Assembly (NCBI GenBank): GCA_013378335.1
Contig: CP040556.1
Span: forward strand, 1,984,001-2,048,000
Length of the DNA stretch: 64,000 nt
Origin: Streptococcus sanguinis
Lineage (GTDB): Bacteria > Bacillota > Bacilli > Lactobacillales > Streptococcaceae
Direction: 5' to 3'
The notes beneath the pieces were generated by a model that was not told the origin of the DNA, made no database searches, and saw nothing but the letters and a program-made list of their open reading frames with translations. Shown here piece after piece: positions 39,560-50,620 of this stretch (position 1 is its first letter; every line of letters starts with the position of its first letter). The position numbers were made by a program, and so were the translations under genes.

Positions 39560-40756
39560 TTATTTCTCAGTCAATGCTGCAAGTCCTGGTAATACTTTAC
39601 CTTCAAGGAGTTCCATTGATGCACCACCACCAGTAGAAATCCATGAGAACTTGTCTGCACGGCCAAGGTTAATGGCTGCAGCAGCTGAGTCACCACCACC
39701 AATGATTGATTTTACGCCAGGTTGTTTCACGATAGCGTCCATGACACCGATTGTACCAGCTTGGAAGTCAGGGTTTTCAAACACACCCATAGGACCATTC
39801 CAGACAACAGTTTTCGCACCAGTCAAGGCTTCATCAAATTTAGCGATAGATTTTGGACCGATGTCCAAACCAAGGAAGCCTGGATCCACTGCTTCACCTT
39901 CAGTATCTTTCACTTCAGTATAGTCCGCAAAAGCATTTGCTTCTTTAGAGTCAACTGGCAAGATCAATTTACCGTTTGCTTTTTCAAGAAGAGCTTTCGC
40001 AACATCCAATTTGTCTTCTTCTACAAGTGAGTTACCGATTTCGATACCTTGTGCTTTGTAGAATGTGTAAGTCATACCACCACCGATAAGGACTTTATCA
40101 GCTTTTTTAAGCAAGTTTTCGATAACACCGATCTTGTCAGATACTTTTGAACCACCAAGAATAGCTACGAATGGACGTTCTGGAGTTTCAACAGCTTCTT
40201 GGATGTAGGCAATTTCATTTTCAAGAAGGAAACCAGCAACAGCTTTTTCAACGTTTGCTGAGATACCAACGTTAGATGCGTGTGCACGGTGAGCTGTACC
40301 GAATGCATCATTTACGAAGATACCATCTCCAAGAGATGCCCAGTATTTACCAAGTTCTGGATTGTTTTTAGATTCTTTCTTGCCGTCAACATCTTCAAAA
40401 CGAGTGTTTTCGACCAAAAGAACTTGTCCATCTTCAAGAGCATTGATAGCTGCTTCCAATTCAGCACCACGAGTGACACCTGGGAAAACAACATCTTGAC
40501 CCAATTTAGCAGCCAAGTCTGCAGCTAGTGGAGCAAGTGATTTGCCTTCTTTGTCTGCTTCTTCTTTGACACGTCCAAGGTGAGAGAAGAGAATTGCACG
40601 ACCGCCTTGCTCAATAATGTATTTAATAGTTGGAAGAGCGGCAGTGATACGGTTGTCATTTGTAATCACTCCGTCTTTCAATGGTACGTTAAAGTCTACA
40701 CGAACGAGGACTTTTTTACCTTTTAAATCAACGTCTTTAACAGTAAGTTTTGCCAT
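39560..40756 (-). CDS. pgk: Phosphoglycerate kinase
   Basis: Glycolytic enzyme that makes ATP from 1,3-bisphosphoglycerate. 398 residues from [10 protein letters not shown], with AAAGGAG about 10 nt upstream; an earlier Met seven codons upstream lies in the ribosome-binding region. Motifs are [14 protein letters not shown], the [11 protein letters not shown] substrate-binding segment, [14 protein letters not shown], NPxxxFLG-like [19 protein letters not shown] and the nucleotide loop IGGGDSAAA. Codon use is strongly biased as in highly expressed genes. Confidence 0.98.
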   Translation of the reverse strand: MAKLTVKDVDLKGKKVLVRVDFNVPLKDGVITNDNRITAALPTIKYIIEQGGRAILFSHLGRVKEEADKEGKSLAPLAADLAAKLGQDVVFPGVTRGAELEAAINALEDGQVLLVENTRFEDVDGKKESKNNPELGKYWASLGDGIFVNDAFGTAHRAHASNVGISANVEKAVAGFLLENEIAYIQEAVETPERPFVAILGGSKVSDKIGVIENLLKKADKVLIGGGMTYTFYKAQGIEIGNSLVEEDKLDVAKALLEKANGKLILPVDSKEANAFADYTEVKDTEGEAVDPGFLGLDIGPKSIAKFDEALTGAKTVVWNGPMGVFENPDFQAGTIGVMDAIVKQPGVKSIIGGGDSAAAAINLGRADKFSWISTGGGASMELLEGKVLPGLAALTEK

Positions 40757-40840
40757 GTTACAAAAACTCCTTTTCATATTTTATACGCAACTATTATATC
40801 ATATTTTCCAAAAGTTTTCTTGATATAAGGAAAATTTTCA

Positions 40841-40868
40841 CAAAAAAGAAGTGCATGACACTTCTTTC
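40841..40868 (-). terminator. Terminator of the VIT-family gene
   Basis: AAGAAGTG and CACTTCTT form an 8-bp stem around TCATG on the minus strand, followed by TTTTGTG. The region 40869-41001 shows nothing further. Confidence 0.75.
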
Positions 40869-41001
40869 TCTCGAACTTTGGAATTAGAGAATAGGAAAAA
40901 GGCCGCTAAACTCATTCAGACAATAGTTAAAGCTGGATTTTTTCTCTAGATTCGACAACTCAAAAAGCCAGTAAAACTACCGACTTCAATGCTTTCCATT
41001 G

Positions 41002-41691
41002 TTAAATTGCAAACACCTGTCCTACTGCATAGGTGACCGCCATAGTTAAAAGACCGATCACGAGGTTGCGAATCATAGCATTTTTGAGTGGTGCTTTGCC
41101 TAATCTAGCGCTGGTATAACCTGTTCCCAAGAGGGCCAAGGCCACGATTAGAACGGTTGCCCAGATACGGATAGTAGCTGGAAGCAGGATAATCGTAATC
41201 ATAGGAAAAAGCGCACCAACAGCAAAGGCTAAAAAGCTTGATACGGCAGCATGCCAGGGATTAGTGAACTCCTCAATCTCGATTCCATATTTTTCCTGTA
41301 CCAAAGCCTCCAACGGATCCTGGAGAAAAGCCCGATTAGTCATGAGCTGGGCAGAAGTCTCACACTCGCCATTTTGAACATAGGCAGCATAGAGAGACTG
41401 CCTAGCGATATCTGGATTTTTCTCTAAAAGCTCCCGCTCTCTGGCAACAGCAGCTTCTTCTGTATCCTTTTGAGTAGAAACAGAAACATACTCTCCACCA
41501 GCCATAGAAAAGGCACCCGCAAAGACTGCCGCCAAACCAGACAGAAAGATAATCCAGACATCGTCCGTCGCACTAGCCACCCCAATAACCACACCTGCTA
41601 TGGAAATAATGCCGTCATTAGCTCCTAAAACCCCAGCCCGCAATATATTCAACCGACCACTAAAGTTCGTATCAATTTTATGTTCTTCCAC
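41002..41691 (-). CDS. VIT1/CCC1 family iron/manganese transporter
   Basis: A 229-residue membrane protein with about five helices. The first helix LNILRAGVLGANDGIISIAGVVIGVA is diagnostic. After helix 2, MAGGEYVSVSTQKDTEEAAVARERELLEKNP is the metal-binding domain with repeated glutamates. The family moves Fe2+ or Mn2+ out of the cytoplasm by proton antiport in plants and yeast; bacterial members are thought to export. An exact PerR-type box lies 27 bp upstream of the ATG, supporting a metal or peroxide role. Confidence 0.9.
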   Translation of the reverse strand: MEEHKIDTNFSGRLNILRAGVLGANDGIISIAGVVIGVASATDDVWIIFLSGLAAVFAGAFSMAGGEYVSVSTQKDTEEAAVARERELLEKNPDIARQSLYAAYVQNGECETSAQLMTNRAFLQDPLEALVQEKYGIEIEEFTNPWHAAVSSFLAFAVGALFPMITIILLPATIRIWATVLIVALALLGTGYTSARLGKAPLKNAMIRNLVIGLLTMAVTYAVGQVFAI

Positions 41692-41716
41692 TATTTAAAT
41701 TTTCTCTTTCTTTTTA

Positions 41717-41733
41717 TTTATAATGATTATAAA
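41717..41733 (-). promoter_or_regulatory. PerR/Fur-type box upstream of the VIT-family gene
   Basis: TTTATAATGATTATAAA is a perfect palindrome with 8-bp arms. Its core TTATAATGATTATAA (41718-41732) fits the PerR consensus exactly. It lies in the leader/promoter of the transporter gene, and the TATAAT within it could itself be the -10 element. Confidence 0.65.
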
Positions 41734-41810
41734 TAAAATCCAGAGCTAATACAAGAGAAAATCGAAAAATGAGAAAAGTTCTACTATTTAAGAGAAGAAA
41801 GGCATTGAAA

Positions 41811-41836
41811 AAAGAGCCGTTTTAAACGACTCCTTT
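41811..41836 (-). terminator. leuS terminator
   Basis: On the minus strand GAGTCGTT and AACGGCTC pair around TTA-type loop, followed by TTTTTTC, about 35 bp after the leuS stop. Confidence 0.8.
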
Positions 41837-41869
41837 CTTTATAATCACTATAATGCTGTAACAAACTAA

Positions 41870-44371
41870 TTATTTCACCACAATATTAACCAATTTATTT
41901 GGCACGCTAATGACCTTTACAACTTCTTTGCCAGCAATTTCAGATTTAATTTTCTCATCTGCCAAGGCGAGTTCCTGCAGTTCCTCACGGCTCAGGTCCT
42001 TAGCTACGATTAGCTTAGCACGGACTTTACCCTTGATTTGCACTACGATTTCGACCTCTGCCTCAACCAGCTTGCTTTCATCATAAGTTGGCCAAGCTAC
42101 GTAGGAAATGCTCTTGCCAGTTTGAGCTACTGCCTGCCAGAGTTCTTCAGCCAAGTGCGGTGCAAAAGGCGCAAGCAATTGAATGAAACCTTTAGCATAT
42201 TCGACATAGAGTTTTTCTTCCTTGTTGGCTGCATTGACAAAGATCATGAGCTGGGCAATGTCTGTATTGAATTTCATAGACTCGATTTGCTCTGTGACAG
42301 ATTTAACAGTTTCGTTATAAACCTTGTCAAGAGCACCATTGTTATCTGTAACGATTTCTTTGCTTGTCATCAAACGGTAGACACGATCCAAGAACTTGCG
42401 GCTGCCTTCCAGACCTTCCTCGCTCCAAGCGATGGATGCATCCAGTGGCCCCATGAACATTTCATAGACACGCAGTGTATCAGCACCATATTGCTCCACT
42501 ACATCGTCTGGATTGACCACATTCTTCAGAGATTTAGACATCTTGGCAGGCGCCTGCTCCAGCTCTTCTCCCGTTTCGATATTGAAGAAAGAACCGTCGC
42601 GTTTTTCGACCTTGTCTGTCGCCACAAGAGCACCACGGCTGTCACGGTAGCTAGTCCCCAGAATCATTCCTTGGTTAAAGAGTTTTTGGAAAGGCTCTTT
42701 GGTCGGAACCACTCCGATATCATAGAGGAATTTGTGCCAGAAGCGGGCATAGAGGAGATGAAGCACAGCGTGCTCTGCACCACCGATGTAAATGTCAACT
42801 GGAAGCCAAGCCTTGAGCAGCTCTTCGTCTGCTAATTTCTCATTGTTGTGGGGGTCAATGTAACGCAGGTAATACCAGCTAGAACCAGCCCATTGAGGCA
42901 TGGTGTTGGTTTCGCGGCGTCCTTTGACACCATCTTCCCGAGTCACTTCCAGCCAGTCAGTCAGATTGGCCAGAGGGCTTTCACCGGTACCAGAAGGACG
43001 GATATCCTTGGTTACAGGCAAGACTAGCGGCAATTCATTTTCAGGGACAGCAGTTGAAGTACCATCTTCCCAATGAATGATGGGAATTGGCTCACCCCAG
43101 TAGCGCTGACGGCTAAAGAGCCAGTCGCGCAGGCGATAGGTGACTTTTTCGTTTCCGACACCTTCTGCTTCCAGCCAAGAAACCATCTTGTCAATAGCGG
43201 CAGCCTTGTCTAAGCCATCTAGGAAGCCAGAGTTAATATGCGGACCGTCTTCTGTGTAAGCAGCATCAGCAACATTGCCACCCTCTAGAACCGGAATAAT
43301 CTCTAAATCAAACTGCTTAGCAAACTCCCAGTCGCGCTCATCGTGCGCAGGAACGGCCATGATAGCCCCTGTTCCGTAGCTTGCAAGCACATAGTCGGCA
43401 ATCCAGATTGGGATTTCCTTGCCATTGACAGGATTGATGGCATAAGCTCCTGTCCAGACACCAGTCTTCTCCTTAGCCAAATCAGTCCGAGCCAGATCAG
43501 ATTTGAGGCTGGCTGCATGTTTGTAATCTGCTACTGCTTGGGCTTGTTCTGCACTTGTAATGGCATCGACAAGTGCATGCTCCGGAGCCAAAACAGCATA
43601 GGTCGCACCAAAAAGAGTGTCCGGACGAGTCGTAAAGACGGTGAAGTCCTTGTCTGTGTCCTTAATCTTGAAGGTTACATTGGCACCAGTTGACTTGCCG
43701 ATCCAATTGCGCTGCATATCCTTGATAGACTCTGGCCAGTCCAGCTCCTCCAAGTCATTGAGTAAACGTTCTGCATAGGCTGTGATTTTCAGCATCCACT
43801 GTCGCATAGGCTTGCGGACAACTGGATAGCCACCGCGCTCAGATGTGCCATCTGGCAGAACTTCCTCATTGGCAATAGCCGTTCCCAGCTCTTCCACCCA
43901 GTTTACTGGCACTTCAGCTTCATAAGCCAGGCCTTTTTCGTAGAGCTTAGTGAAAATCCACTGGGTCCACTTGTAGTAGTTGGGGTCAGTTGTATTGATC
44001 TCCCGGTCCCAGTCATAGGAAAAGCCAAGAGCGTTGATTTGACGCTTAAAGTTGGCGATGTTTTCTGCTGTAAAGTCAGCTGGGTCATTGCCTGTATCCA
44101 TGGCGTATTGCTCAGCCGGCAGACCGAAGGCATCCCAGCCCATAGGATGCAGGACGTTATAGCCCTGAGCCCGCTTGTAGCGGCTGAGGATATCTGTCGC
44201 CGTGTAGCCCTCCGGATGCCCTACATGGAGCCCCGCTCCTGATGGGTAAGGAAACATGTCCAGCGCATAAAAGTTGGGCTTGTCCTTATCCGTACCTGTC
44301 TTAAATGTATGGTGCTCCGCCCAATATTTCTGCCACTTGGGCTCAATTTCTTTGTGATTATAATAAGCCAT
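41870..44371 (-). CDS. leuS: Leucyl-tRNA synthetase
   Basis: Charges tRNA-Leu. 833 residues, full length for the bacterial enzyme. The start [14 protein letters not shown] has GGAGAA just upstream; the open frame extends 38 codons further but that part contains a TATAAT promoter box (minus strand, 44405-44400). The HIGH-class motif is HVGHPEG near residue 50 and the KMSKS motif AKMSKSLKN near 611. The editing domain contains the threonine-rich [12 protein letters not shown] stretch. No T-box leader is visible upstream. Confidence 0.98.
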   Translation of the reverse strand: MAYYNHKEIEPKWQKYWAEHHTFKTGTDKDKPNFYALDMFPYPSGAGLHVGHPEGYTATDILSRYKRAQGYNVLHPMGWDAFGLPAEQYAMDTGNDPADFTAENIANFKRQINALGFSYDWDREINTTDPNYYKWTQWIFTKLYEKGLAYEAEVPVNWVEELGTAIANEEVLPDGTSERGGYPVVRKPMRQWMLKITAYAERLLNDLEELDWPESIKDMQRNWIGKSTGANVTFKIKDTDKDFTVFTTRPDTLFGATYAVLAPEHALVDAITSAEQAQAVADYKHAASLKSDLARTDLAKEKTGVWTGAYAINPVNGKEIPIWIADYVLASYGTGAIMAVPAHDERDWEFAKQFDLEIIPVLEGGNVADAAYTEDGPHINSGFLDGLDKAAAIDKMVSWLEAEGVGNEKVTYRLRDWLFSRQRYWGEPIPIIHWEDGTSTAVPENELPLVLPVTKDIRPSGTGESPLANLTDWLEVTREDGVKGRRETNTMPQWAGSSWYYLRYIDPHNNEKLADEELLKAWLPVDIYIGGAEHAVLHLLYARFWHKFLYDIGVVPTKEPFQKLFNQGMILGTSYRDSRGALVATDKVEKRDGSFFNIETGEELEQAPAKMSKSLKNVVNPDDVVEQYGADTLRVYEMFMGPLDASIAWSEEGLEGSRKFLDRVYRLMTSKEIVTDNNGALDKVYNETVKSVTEQIESMKFNTDIAQLMIFVNAANKEEKLYVEYAKGFIQLLAPFAPHLAEELWQAVAQTGKSISYVAWPTYDESKLVEAEVEIVVQIKGKVRAKLIVAKDLSREELQELALADEKIKSEIAGKEVVKVISVPNKLVNIVVK

Positions 44372-44474
44372 TCTTTTCTCCATTTTTTGTACTGTTTCTA
44401 TTATACCATTTTCAAGGGATTTTGAAAGACGGAATTTCATGACTGCTAGACACATCAGACAAGGAAGCCCTCCA

Positions 44475-44530
44475 CAAAAAAACAAGCCACATTGTCAGCC
44501 CTAAGGTTGAAAGGTGGCTTGTTTTATATT
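44475..44530. terminator. gldA terminator (long hairpin, copy 1)
   Basis: AACAAGCCAC and GTGGCTTGTT form a perfect 10-bp stem around a ~23-nt loop. Both flanks are suited to termination: TTTTAT on the plus side and TTTTTTT on the minus side. The same hairpin, with changes, occurs at 54524-54570 at the other end of the glycyl-radical locus. Confidence 0.88.
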
Positions 44531-44536
44531 TTGCTT

Positions 44537-45631
44537 TTATTTATCCAATTCCCTGACATATTGGTCGACTGCTAGGATGGCACCTGCAATGTCAGAAGCT
44601 GAAATCTCAAATGGCATCTGATGAATGGTTTCGCCCTCAATTGTCGCTTGCTGACCAACTTTGAGCAAATCTTCATAGCTGGCATTTTCCAAATGCATTT
44701 CTTTCAAAGTTGTTGGCATACCTATCTTTTGATAGAAGCGAATATATTTTTCCAATTCTTCTTTAGGTCGGTTTTCTAAGAAGAGTTGGGTCAAGGTTCC
44801 ATAGGCAACTTTTTCACCGTGGGTCAGGTGATGAATATCGCCTGTGAGAGCTGTAAAGCCGTTGTGGATAGCATGGGCTGCCGCTAAACCGCCGCTCTCA
44901 AATCCCACACCGCTGAGAAGGGTATTGGCTTCAATGATATTTTCCAGAGCTGCAGTCACGACTTTCGCTTCACAGGCTGCGATAGCCTGCAGGCCATCTG
45001 CAAACAGTATTTCTTCACACTTCTTCGCAATCGCTACACCAGCCAAACTCTGTCTTTGTCCCAACATGGTAGTGCCATTTTTCTGCTGGACAGCCCGCGC
45101 CTCTACCCAAGTCGCTAAACCATCTGCAATCCCAGAAGCCAGAAGCCGTTTTGGCGCTCCAGCAATTACTTTCGTATCCACCAAGACGAGTTCAGGGTTT
45201 TTACTATAGAAAATATACTTTTCAAAGGCTCCATCTTCTGTATAGATAACAGAAAGTGCTGAAGTTGGGGCATCTGTAGAGGCAATGGTTGGCGCAATGA
45301 CCACAGGGCGTCCTAGTATGTCTGCAATCGCCTTCGCACTGTCAATCGTTTTCCCACCGCCTAGACCAATAACTAAGTCTGCTCCGTCTTTTTCAGCCAA
45401 AGTAACGACCCGATCTATTTCAGCGTCAGAAGCTTCTCCGTTAAAAGCGACATGCAGCACATGAAAGCCATAACGAGTAAGGTAGTCATTGAATTTTTCC
45501 CCAACAATCTGGTAAACCACATCATCACAAAGCAAGACTGGATGGTTGCCTAACTGAAGAATCTGTTTTGCATTTTCAAACAGAGCATTTTCTCCCTGAA
45601 TATAACGAGACGGACTTGCAAAAATTTTCAT
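44537..45631 (-). CDS. gldA: Glycerol dehydrogenase
   Basis: An NAD-dependent iron-type alcohol dehydrogenase fold protein of 364 residues. The nucleotide site is LVIGLGGGKTIDSAKA (about 90-105), followed by APTIASTDAPTSALSVIY. Metal ligands are Asp in SGIADGLATWVEA and His in AAHAIHNGF and LTHGEKVAYG. It oxidises glycerol to dihydroxyacetone and, in reverse, reduces dihydroxyacetone or hydroxyacetone. Placement after a glycyl radical enzyme and an Fsa-type aldolase suggests it reduces the ketone released by the aldolase. Confidence 0.94.
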   Translation of the reverse strand: MKIFASPSRYIQGENALFENAKQILQLGNHPVLLCDDVVYQIVGEKFNDYLTRYGFHVLHVAFNGEASDAEIDRVVTLAEKDGADLVIGLGGGKTIDSAKAIADILGRPVVIAPTIASTDAPTSALSVIYTEDGAFEKYIFYSKNPELVLVDTKVIAGAPKRLLASGIADGLATWVEARAVQQKNGTTMLGQRQSLAGVAIAKKCEEILFADGLQAIAACEAKVVTAALENIIEANTLLSGVGFESGGLAAAHAIHNGFTALTGDIHHLTHGEKVAYGTLTQLFLENRPKEELEKYIRFYQKIGMPTTLKEMHLENASYEDLLKVGQQATIEGETIHQMPFEISASDIAGAILAVDQYVRELDK

Positions 45632-45676
45632 AGAGCACCTCTTTCCCTTTTATAGATAGAGCATTATACATGCCTT

Positions 45677-46345
45677 TTAAATGTATTCCTGATTGTGAAT
45701 TGCTGACCAGTCTGCGGCAAAGTCATCTACTGCCTTAGCGATAGACGGCATGGCAAAAGCTGCTGCAAAGATATCTGGTCCTGCTGTAATGGCTTGGGCC
45801 CCATCAGCAAAAGCACGATTGATTTGGTTAACATTCTTAAAGGAAGCTGCCAATATTTTGCTGGCGGAATGATCCCGCTCAATCGCCTTAGCCAGTTGTC
45901 TAATTACAGCATCTGAATCAATATTGAGATTTTCCATGCGGTTATAGTAAGGAGCAAGATAGTCAGCCCCCGCTTCAATAGCTAATAGACCTTGAAAGGT
46001 TGTATAAATGGCTGTCGCTGTGATCTTGTAGCCTTCTGCTTTGAGAGTTTTGATAGCTGCCAGCCCAGCCGGTGTGACCGGAACTTTAATGTAGACAGCA
46101 TCACCGCATTTTTTTCGAATTTCAGCAGCATCTTTCAAGATTCCCTCATAATCCTTGGCAACAACCTGCACATGGATAGATGGACCTTCTCCTATGATTT
46201 CCCGAACGGCGCGAATCCGTTCGAAGAAATCTATTCTTCCTTCTTTTTTTGCGATGGTCGGATTGGAAGTCACTCCCGCCAAGGGGAGGACTTCCGACCA
46301 TTTTTTTATCTCCTCTAAATTTAAGGTATCAAGCATGAATTCCAT
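45677..46345 (-). CDS. fsa: Fructose-6-phosphate aldolase / transaldolase-like protein (Fsa/TalC)
   Basis: A 222-residue class I aldolase of the short transaldolase (Fsa/TalC) subfamily. [16 protein letters not shown] (about 24-39) is the N-terminal signature. The Schiff-base lysine lies in [13 protein letters not shown] (Lys near residue 86). [13 protein letters not shown] and [13 protein letters not shown] follow. Fsa enzymes cleave or form a C3-C4 bond between glyceraldehyde 3-phosphate and dihydroxyacetone or hydroxyacetone, and this fits its place between the glycyl radical enzyme and gldA, with short gaps on both sides. Confidence 0.9.
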   Translation of the reverse strand: MEFMLDTLNLEEIKKWSEVLPLAGVTSNPTIAKKEGRIDFFERIRAVREIIGEGPSIHVQVVAKDYEGILKDAAEIRKKCGDAVYIKVPVTPAGLAAIKTLKAEGYKITATAIYTTFQGLLAIEAGADYLAPYYNRMENLNIDSDAVIRQLAKAIERDHSASKILAASFKNVNQINRAFADGAQAITAGPDIFAAAFAMPSIAKAVDDFAADWSAIHNQEYI

Positions 46346-46359
46346 AAATTGGACCTCTT

Positions 46360-48801
46360 TTACAACGTGTGCTCCGTACGTCCGATAATATCATCTTGCG
46401 TCGCCTTGGAAAGTACATTGAAGAAAGCAGAGTAGCCTGCAACGCGAACAATCAAATCGCGGTGTTTTTCAGGATGCTTCTGAGCATCAATCAAGGTTTC
46501 CCGAGAAACGACATTGTATTGGATATGATAGCCATGCAGACGGTTAAAGAATGTACGAAGCAAGGCAATAAGTTTCACTTTATCTTCTTCCTTAGACAGG
46601 GTCTGAGGATTCACTTTTTGATTGAGCAGAACGCCTCCTACGATTTCATCTGTCGGCAATTTGGAAACAGATTTTAATACAGAGGTCGGGCCGTTCTTGT
46701 CCATATTGTGGGATGGAGAGCAGCCTTCAGCAAGCGGTGTTCCGGCATTGCGGCCATCTGGTGTCGCCAAGGTACCGCGACCTTGACCGACATTGGCTGA
46801 AATAGAAGATGTTCCAGAGTAGCGGATACCGCCAATTGGACCACGGCCATAACGGGTATTTGGATATTTAGCGATTTCATCCACATAAATATCATAAGCA
46901 TCTGTCACTAGCTTATCTGCGTAATCATCATCATTACCATATTTTGGTGCATCATGAATCAGCATCTCTTGAATTTCTTTACCACGCTCATCTGCATAGT
47001 CTGTTTCAAGTGCATGCCAGAGTTCAGCCGGAGTCAGCCTGCCTTCTTCAAAGACTAGCTTCTTGACGGCCGCCAATGAGTCTGATAGATTGGCAATACC
47101 GACTTGAAGACCAGAAATATAGTCATAGACAGCTCCACCCTCTTTCAAATGCTTACCACGCCCGATACAATCATCTGTCAAAGCTGAGCAGAGGATATCC
47201 GGTACTTCTCTTTCGAGAGACAGGTCGATAGAATTTTCCACGATGACACTCATGCGGGTCAAGTGGCGCAAGGTCTTGTCCCAAGCCGTTTGCAGCTCTG
47301 CAAAGCTCTTCATATCTTTAAAATGACCGAAGCTTGGTGCAAAGCGCTTGCCAGATGCTGGATCAATTCCATCGTTCATAGTAATCAGAAGCACCTTAGG
47401 GAAGTTCATGTAGCTCATGCCTGTACAACGGTAGCCCCATTTACCAGGCACAGCAGTTTCCACACAGCCGATAGCACTATAGTCGTATGCATCTTCTTCC
47501 AAAACGCCTTTAGCAATAAAGGACGGAATGATGATTTCATCATTATTGAAGGCCGGCATACCGAAACCTAGCTTCATGACTTCAATACACTCATTCATAA
47601 AGCGAGCATCTAGGCCTGCATGATAGCGAACGGTCAGATTCGGCTGAGGAAGATGAGTTTGAGCTACAGATTTCAAGACAAGGTAGGAAAGTGGGTTGAC
47701 TGCATCTCTCTTATCTCTCGTTTGGCCACCGATTGTCACATTTTGATAAAGGGGACTGCCCGCAGATGAGAATGTGTGGGCCTGACTGCGCACTTTATTA
47801 ATGGTAATCGTTTTAATCCAGAGATTGGTTAAGCGTTCTACAATGCTAGCCTCTGTCTCACGTCCAGCTTCCAAATCTGCCTTGACATAAGGATACATGT
47901 ACTGGTCAAAGCGGCCATAAGAGAGCGAGTGTCCGTTGGACTCAATCTGAAGGATACACTGGATAAACCAAACAGACTGAACAGCTTCAGCAAAGGTTGA
48001 TGCTGGCTCGTACGGTACTTTAGAACAAATTCTAGCGATTTCTAAGAGCTCCTGACGGCGCTTAGGCTCTGCTTTTTCAGCCAGCTGATTGGCCAAAGCA
48101 ACAAAACGCTCCGCATAAGCTTTCACAGCATCCACAACGATGAAAATGGAATCATAGAAGTGGTATTTGTCAATACTAGCCGGATCGGTCAAATCCAAAG
48201 CTTCCTTAGCTGCACGAGCTTTTTCTTCAAAGCCTTTCAGTCCATAAGCCAAGAGTTTTTGATAGTTGACCGCCAAGTGGGCGTCCCCAGAGTTCATCTT
48301 TCCTTCCATACCAAAGAAGCCAGTTTCCATATAAACCTGAACTTCTTCTGGAAGTAGAGCCCCTGCTCGAGCACGGAGGTTATTGTTTTCCCAGAAAGGA
48401 GCGATACTGCGGAGCTGCTCTTTGGTTTCTTCTGTAATGTAGAAGACATCTCCGTCCCGCTTCTCAAAAAGATCTAGTTCATTGAGTACAAACTCTAAGG
48501 TATACTCTGGGAAAATAGGCGCGTCTTTATTAGATGAAGCCTGATTACCGACAATCATCGTTTCATCTTCGATATAAAGCGTCATATTTTCCAAAATCTC
48601 TTTGAGCATGTAAGCACGTTTCAACACATTTGGTTTTTCCTTATGCTTATCATAGGCCTTGGTAGCTAAGACAGCGCGCTCTGCGTCAATATAGGGCTTT
48701 TTATTCAAAACATCTTCCCGATACTTATTCATCCGCTCTGTTAAGCTGCCAAAATAGTCTGTTTTTATTGTTGTTCTTTCTACTTCTTTTACTTGGATCA
48801 T
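46360..48801 (-). CDS. pflD: Glycyl radical enzyme (PflD/YbiW type; lyase or dehydratase rather than pyruvate formate-lyase)
   Basis: An 813-residue glycyl radical enzyme. The radical glycine is in [10 protein letters not shown] near residue 788. The active-site cysteine is in [10 protein letters not shown] near 444. This single Cys followed by V-E is the motif of diol/glycerol dehydratases and CutC, not the Cys-Cys of pyruvate formate-lyase. The neighbours (PTS, Fsa-type aldolase, GldA, dedicated activase) indicate that the substrate is a phosphorylated sugar derivative. Anaerobic enzyme, oxygen-sensitive once activated. It has its own promoter with two candidate operator sites. Confidence 0.93.
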   Translation of the reverse strand: MIQVKEVERTTIKTDYFGSLTERMNKYREDVLNKKPYIDAERAVLATKAYDKHKEKPNVLKRAYMLKEILENMTLYIEDETMIVGNQASSNKDAPIFPEYTLEFVLNELDLFEKRDGDVFYITEETKEQLRSIAPFWENNNLRARAGALLPEEVQVYMETGFFGMEGKMNSGDAHLAVNYQKLLAYGLKGFEEKARAAKEALDLTDPASIDKYHFYDSIFIVVDAVKAYAERFVALANQLAEKAEPKRRQELLEIARICSKVPYEPASTFAEAVQSVWFIQCILQIESNGHSLSYGRFDQYMYPYVKADLEAGRETEASIVERLTNLWIKTITINKVRSQAHTFSSAGSPLYQNVTIGGQTRDKRDAVNPLSYLVLKSVAQTHLPQPNLTVRYHAGLDARFMNECIEVMKLGFGMPAFNNDEIIIPSFIAKGVLEEDAYDYSAIGCVETAVPGKWGYRCTGMSYMNFPKVLLITMNDGIDPASGKRFAPSFGHFKDMKSFAELQTAWDKTLRHLTRMSVIVENSIDLSLEREVPDILCSALTDDCIGRGKHLKEGGAVYDYISGLQVGIANLSDSLAAVKKLVFEEGRLTPAELWHALETDYADERGKEIQEMLIHDAPKYGNDDDYADKLVTDAYDIYVDEIAKYPNTRYGRGPIGGIRYSGTSSISANVGQGRGTLATPDGRNAGTPLAEGCSPSHNMDKNGPTSVLKSVSKLPTDEIVGGVLLNQKVNPQTLSKEEDKVKLIALLRTFFNRLHGYHIQYNVVSRETLIDAQKHPEKHRDLIVRVAGYSAFFNVLSKATQDDIIGRTEHTL

Positions 48802-48848
48802 TTGACTACGACCTTTCTTATGAAATTTAATTTATTTCTTTCGTAACT

Positions 48849-48877
48849 ATTGTAACACGCAAAATTCTAGAATTCAA
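48849..48877 (-). promoter_or_regulatory. pflD promoter
   Basis: On the minus strand TTGAAT (48877-48872), a 17-bp spacer and TACAAT (48854-48849). Immediately downstream is AGTTACGAAAG, which resembles AGTTACAAACA just after the -10 box of the EIIA promoter. About 75 bp upstream of the start is a 12-bp palindrome (next entry). Confidence 0.75.
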
Positions 48878-48912
48878 TCATTTATAGGCGATTACTAAAT
48901 TAAAGATTTTTT

Positions 48913-48924
48913 GCACATTTGTGC
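48913..48924. promoter_or_regulatory. Palindromic operator candidate upstream of pflD
   Basis: GCACATTTGTGC: arms GCACA / TGTGC around two bases. The identical 12-mer occurs upstream of the EIIA promoter at 51091-51102. Its position, well upstream of the -35 box, suits an activator such as the SorC-type regulator of the locus. Confidence 0.6.
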
Positions 48925-48969
48925 CATCTGAACCAAGAAACTTTTGTGTTTTCATCCAACAAAATCAGA

Positions 48970-50271
48970 TTATTCTTCATTTTCCAATTCGTTATTGTAG
49001 GCAATCTTATCCTGAAACTTCACAAATGGGAAATAGACAAAGGCGGACATGGCTAGGATGACAATTTGAATGACTGCCCCTTGCCAGCCAGCAACCATAA
49101 AGCCAGAAATGATAGCCGGTGTACTCCAAGGCAAAGTCACACCTGCGAATGGCTGCATAAAGCCAACCGCAATCGCCATGTAGACAATCAAAGCAGCCAG
49201 AACCGGAACCAAAACAAAGGGCAGGAACATGACCGGATTCATCACAATCGGAAAGCCAAAGACAACTGGCTCATTGACATTAAAGATTGCCGGAAAAGCA
49301 GCAACTTTCCCCAGAGCCTTATACTGCTTGGACTTGGCGGCAAAGAGCATGGCTACGACCACTCCGAAAGTAATACCGGAGCCCGACAAGATAAGGAAGC
49401 TATCCAAAAATTGCTGGGTCACAATATGAGCACCTTGACTGACAGACAGCTTATCTGCAGCAAGCAGGGCCTTATTAGCATCCAGATTTGACAGCAGCAA
49501 GGCTGTTACGACACCATTGACAACAGACTGGCCGTGGACGCCGAACCACCACAGGAAAGAAATGAAGAAAGCAATACCGATAGCTCCATACAGAGAGCCC
49601 GTCAGACCTTGCAGAGGCACCTGAATGACATCGTAAATCATCTCAATAAAGGTACCGCCACCAGTCGCTATCTTGGCAATAATATAAACAAGCATTGACA
49701 GCAAGAAAATAACGAAAGCTGGAATCATGGCTTCAAACTGCTTGGCAATCGCTTGAGGAACCTGCTCTGGCATTTTGATAACAATATGCTTTTGAATGAA
49801 AATCGTATAGATACTGCCAACTGCCAAACCAATGAGAATGGCTCCAATGATTCCTTGACCGCCAAACCAGACCTTGGCAATTGCATCTCCAATCGCCTCA
49901 CCCTTTTCTGGTATGTAGGAGGATTTCAAAAGGATAAAGAAGGAAGAAAGAGACAGCACCCCTGCCGGCAGAGGCTCTACACCGCTGTTCTTGGCATAAG
50001 AATAGCCGATTGAAAAACAAGAAATCAGCCCCATAATGGCAAAGGTCCCTGAATAAACCTGCATAAACGGTTCTGTCCAGTCTGCCCCAAACACACCAGC
50101 AATGGCTTGATTTAGACCTTCAAACGGCAATTGCCCTACAATCAAGAATAAACTTCCCACAACTGTAAGGGGCAAAATTGCCAACATACCGTCTTTTAAG
50201 GCGATAATCCCGCGCATATTGACAAACTTCATAATCGGCGCAATGATTTTTTGAGTATCCACTTTAGACAT
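48970..50271 (-). CDS. PTS EIIC component, lactose/cellobiose family
   Basis: A 433-residue membrane transporter with about ten helices. Family landmarks are ALKDGMLAILPLTVVGSLFL near the N terminus, WFGVHGQSVVNGV in the middle, and the substrate loop NVNEPVVFGFPIVMNPVMFLPF. It imports and phosphorylates a sugar or polyol, working with the EIIB and EIIA genes immediately upstream (18- and 20-bp gaps). Lactose/cellobiose-family EIIC proteins vary in substrate; the neighbouring enzymes point to a glucitol-like anhydro sugar or related compound rather than cellobiose. Confidence 0.9.
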   Translation of the reverse strand: MSKVDTQKIIAPIMKFVNMRGIIALKDGMLAILPLTVVGSLFLIVGQLPFEGLNQAIAGVFGADWTEPFMQVYSGTFAIMGLISCFSIGYSYAKNSGVEPLPAGVLSLSSFFILLKSSYIPEKGEAIGDAIAKVWFGGQGIIGAILIGLAVGSIYTIFIQKHIVIKMPEQVPQAIAKQFEAMIPAFVIFLLSMLVYIIAKIATGGGTFIEMIYDVIQVPLQGLTGSLYGAIGIAFFISFLWWFGVHGQSVVNGVVTALLLSNLDANKALLAADKLSVSQGAHIVTQQFLDSFLILSGSGITFGVVVAMLFAAKSKQYKALGKVAAFPAIFNVNEPVVFGFPIVMNPVMFLPFVLVPVLAALIVYMAIAVGFMQPFAGVTLPWSTPAIISGFMVAGWQGAVIQIVILAMSAFVYFPFVKFQDKIAYNNELENEE

Positions 50272-50288
50272 AACGAAGCTCCTTGATT

Positions 50289-50600
50289 TTAATGTTTATC
50301 CAACAAACTCAAAGCGAGGTTTAGCACTTTTTTACCATCTAGCATACCGTAATCAGCCATCGGAATAACTGCAATCGGAGTATGGCAGCTGTCGCAAATA
50401 GCTGTAGATTTGTCTAGTGTATAGGCTACCTGAGGGCCCAGTAAAGCGACATCTAGATCCGCTGCATAATCAGCCAGCTTAGCCTGAGAGTAGGCTTCAA
50501 TCTCAGCTTCCAGCCCTTTTTCAGCTGCAGCTATCTTCATGTTATTGACCAACATTCCTGTTGAAAAACCTGCCGCGCAGAACAAACCAATCTTAACCAT
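50289..50600 (-). CDS. PTS EIIB component, lactose/cellobiose family
   Basis: A 103-residue cytoplasmic phosphocarrier. The phosphorylated cysteine is Cys8 in IGLFCAAGFSTGMLVNNM. LDVALLGPQVAYTL near residue 50 is the second family signature, and AVIPMADYGMLDG follows. Accepts phosphate from EIIA and passes it to the incoming substrate on EIIC. Confidence 0.93.
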   Translation of the reverse strand: MVKIGLFCAAGFSTGMLVNNMKIAAAEKGLEAEIEAYSQAKLADYAADLDVALLGPQVAYTLDKSTAICDSCHTPIAVIPMADYGMLDGKKVLNLALSLLDKH

Positions 50601-50620
50601 CTTTTCATCCTCCTGATGAT

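Noticed and set aside
42038..42835. A 265-codon open frame opposite leuS
   Set aside because: Complete overlap with leuS, and the composition (many Cys, Phe, His) is that of an antisense shadow.
44372..44536. Possible T-box leader for leuS
   Set aside because: The stretch upstream of leuS is short, contains a promoter box close to the gene, and the only strong hairpin belongs to the end of gldA. No T-box sequence is seen.
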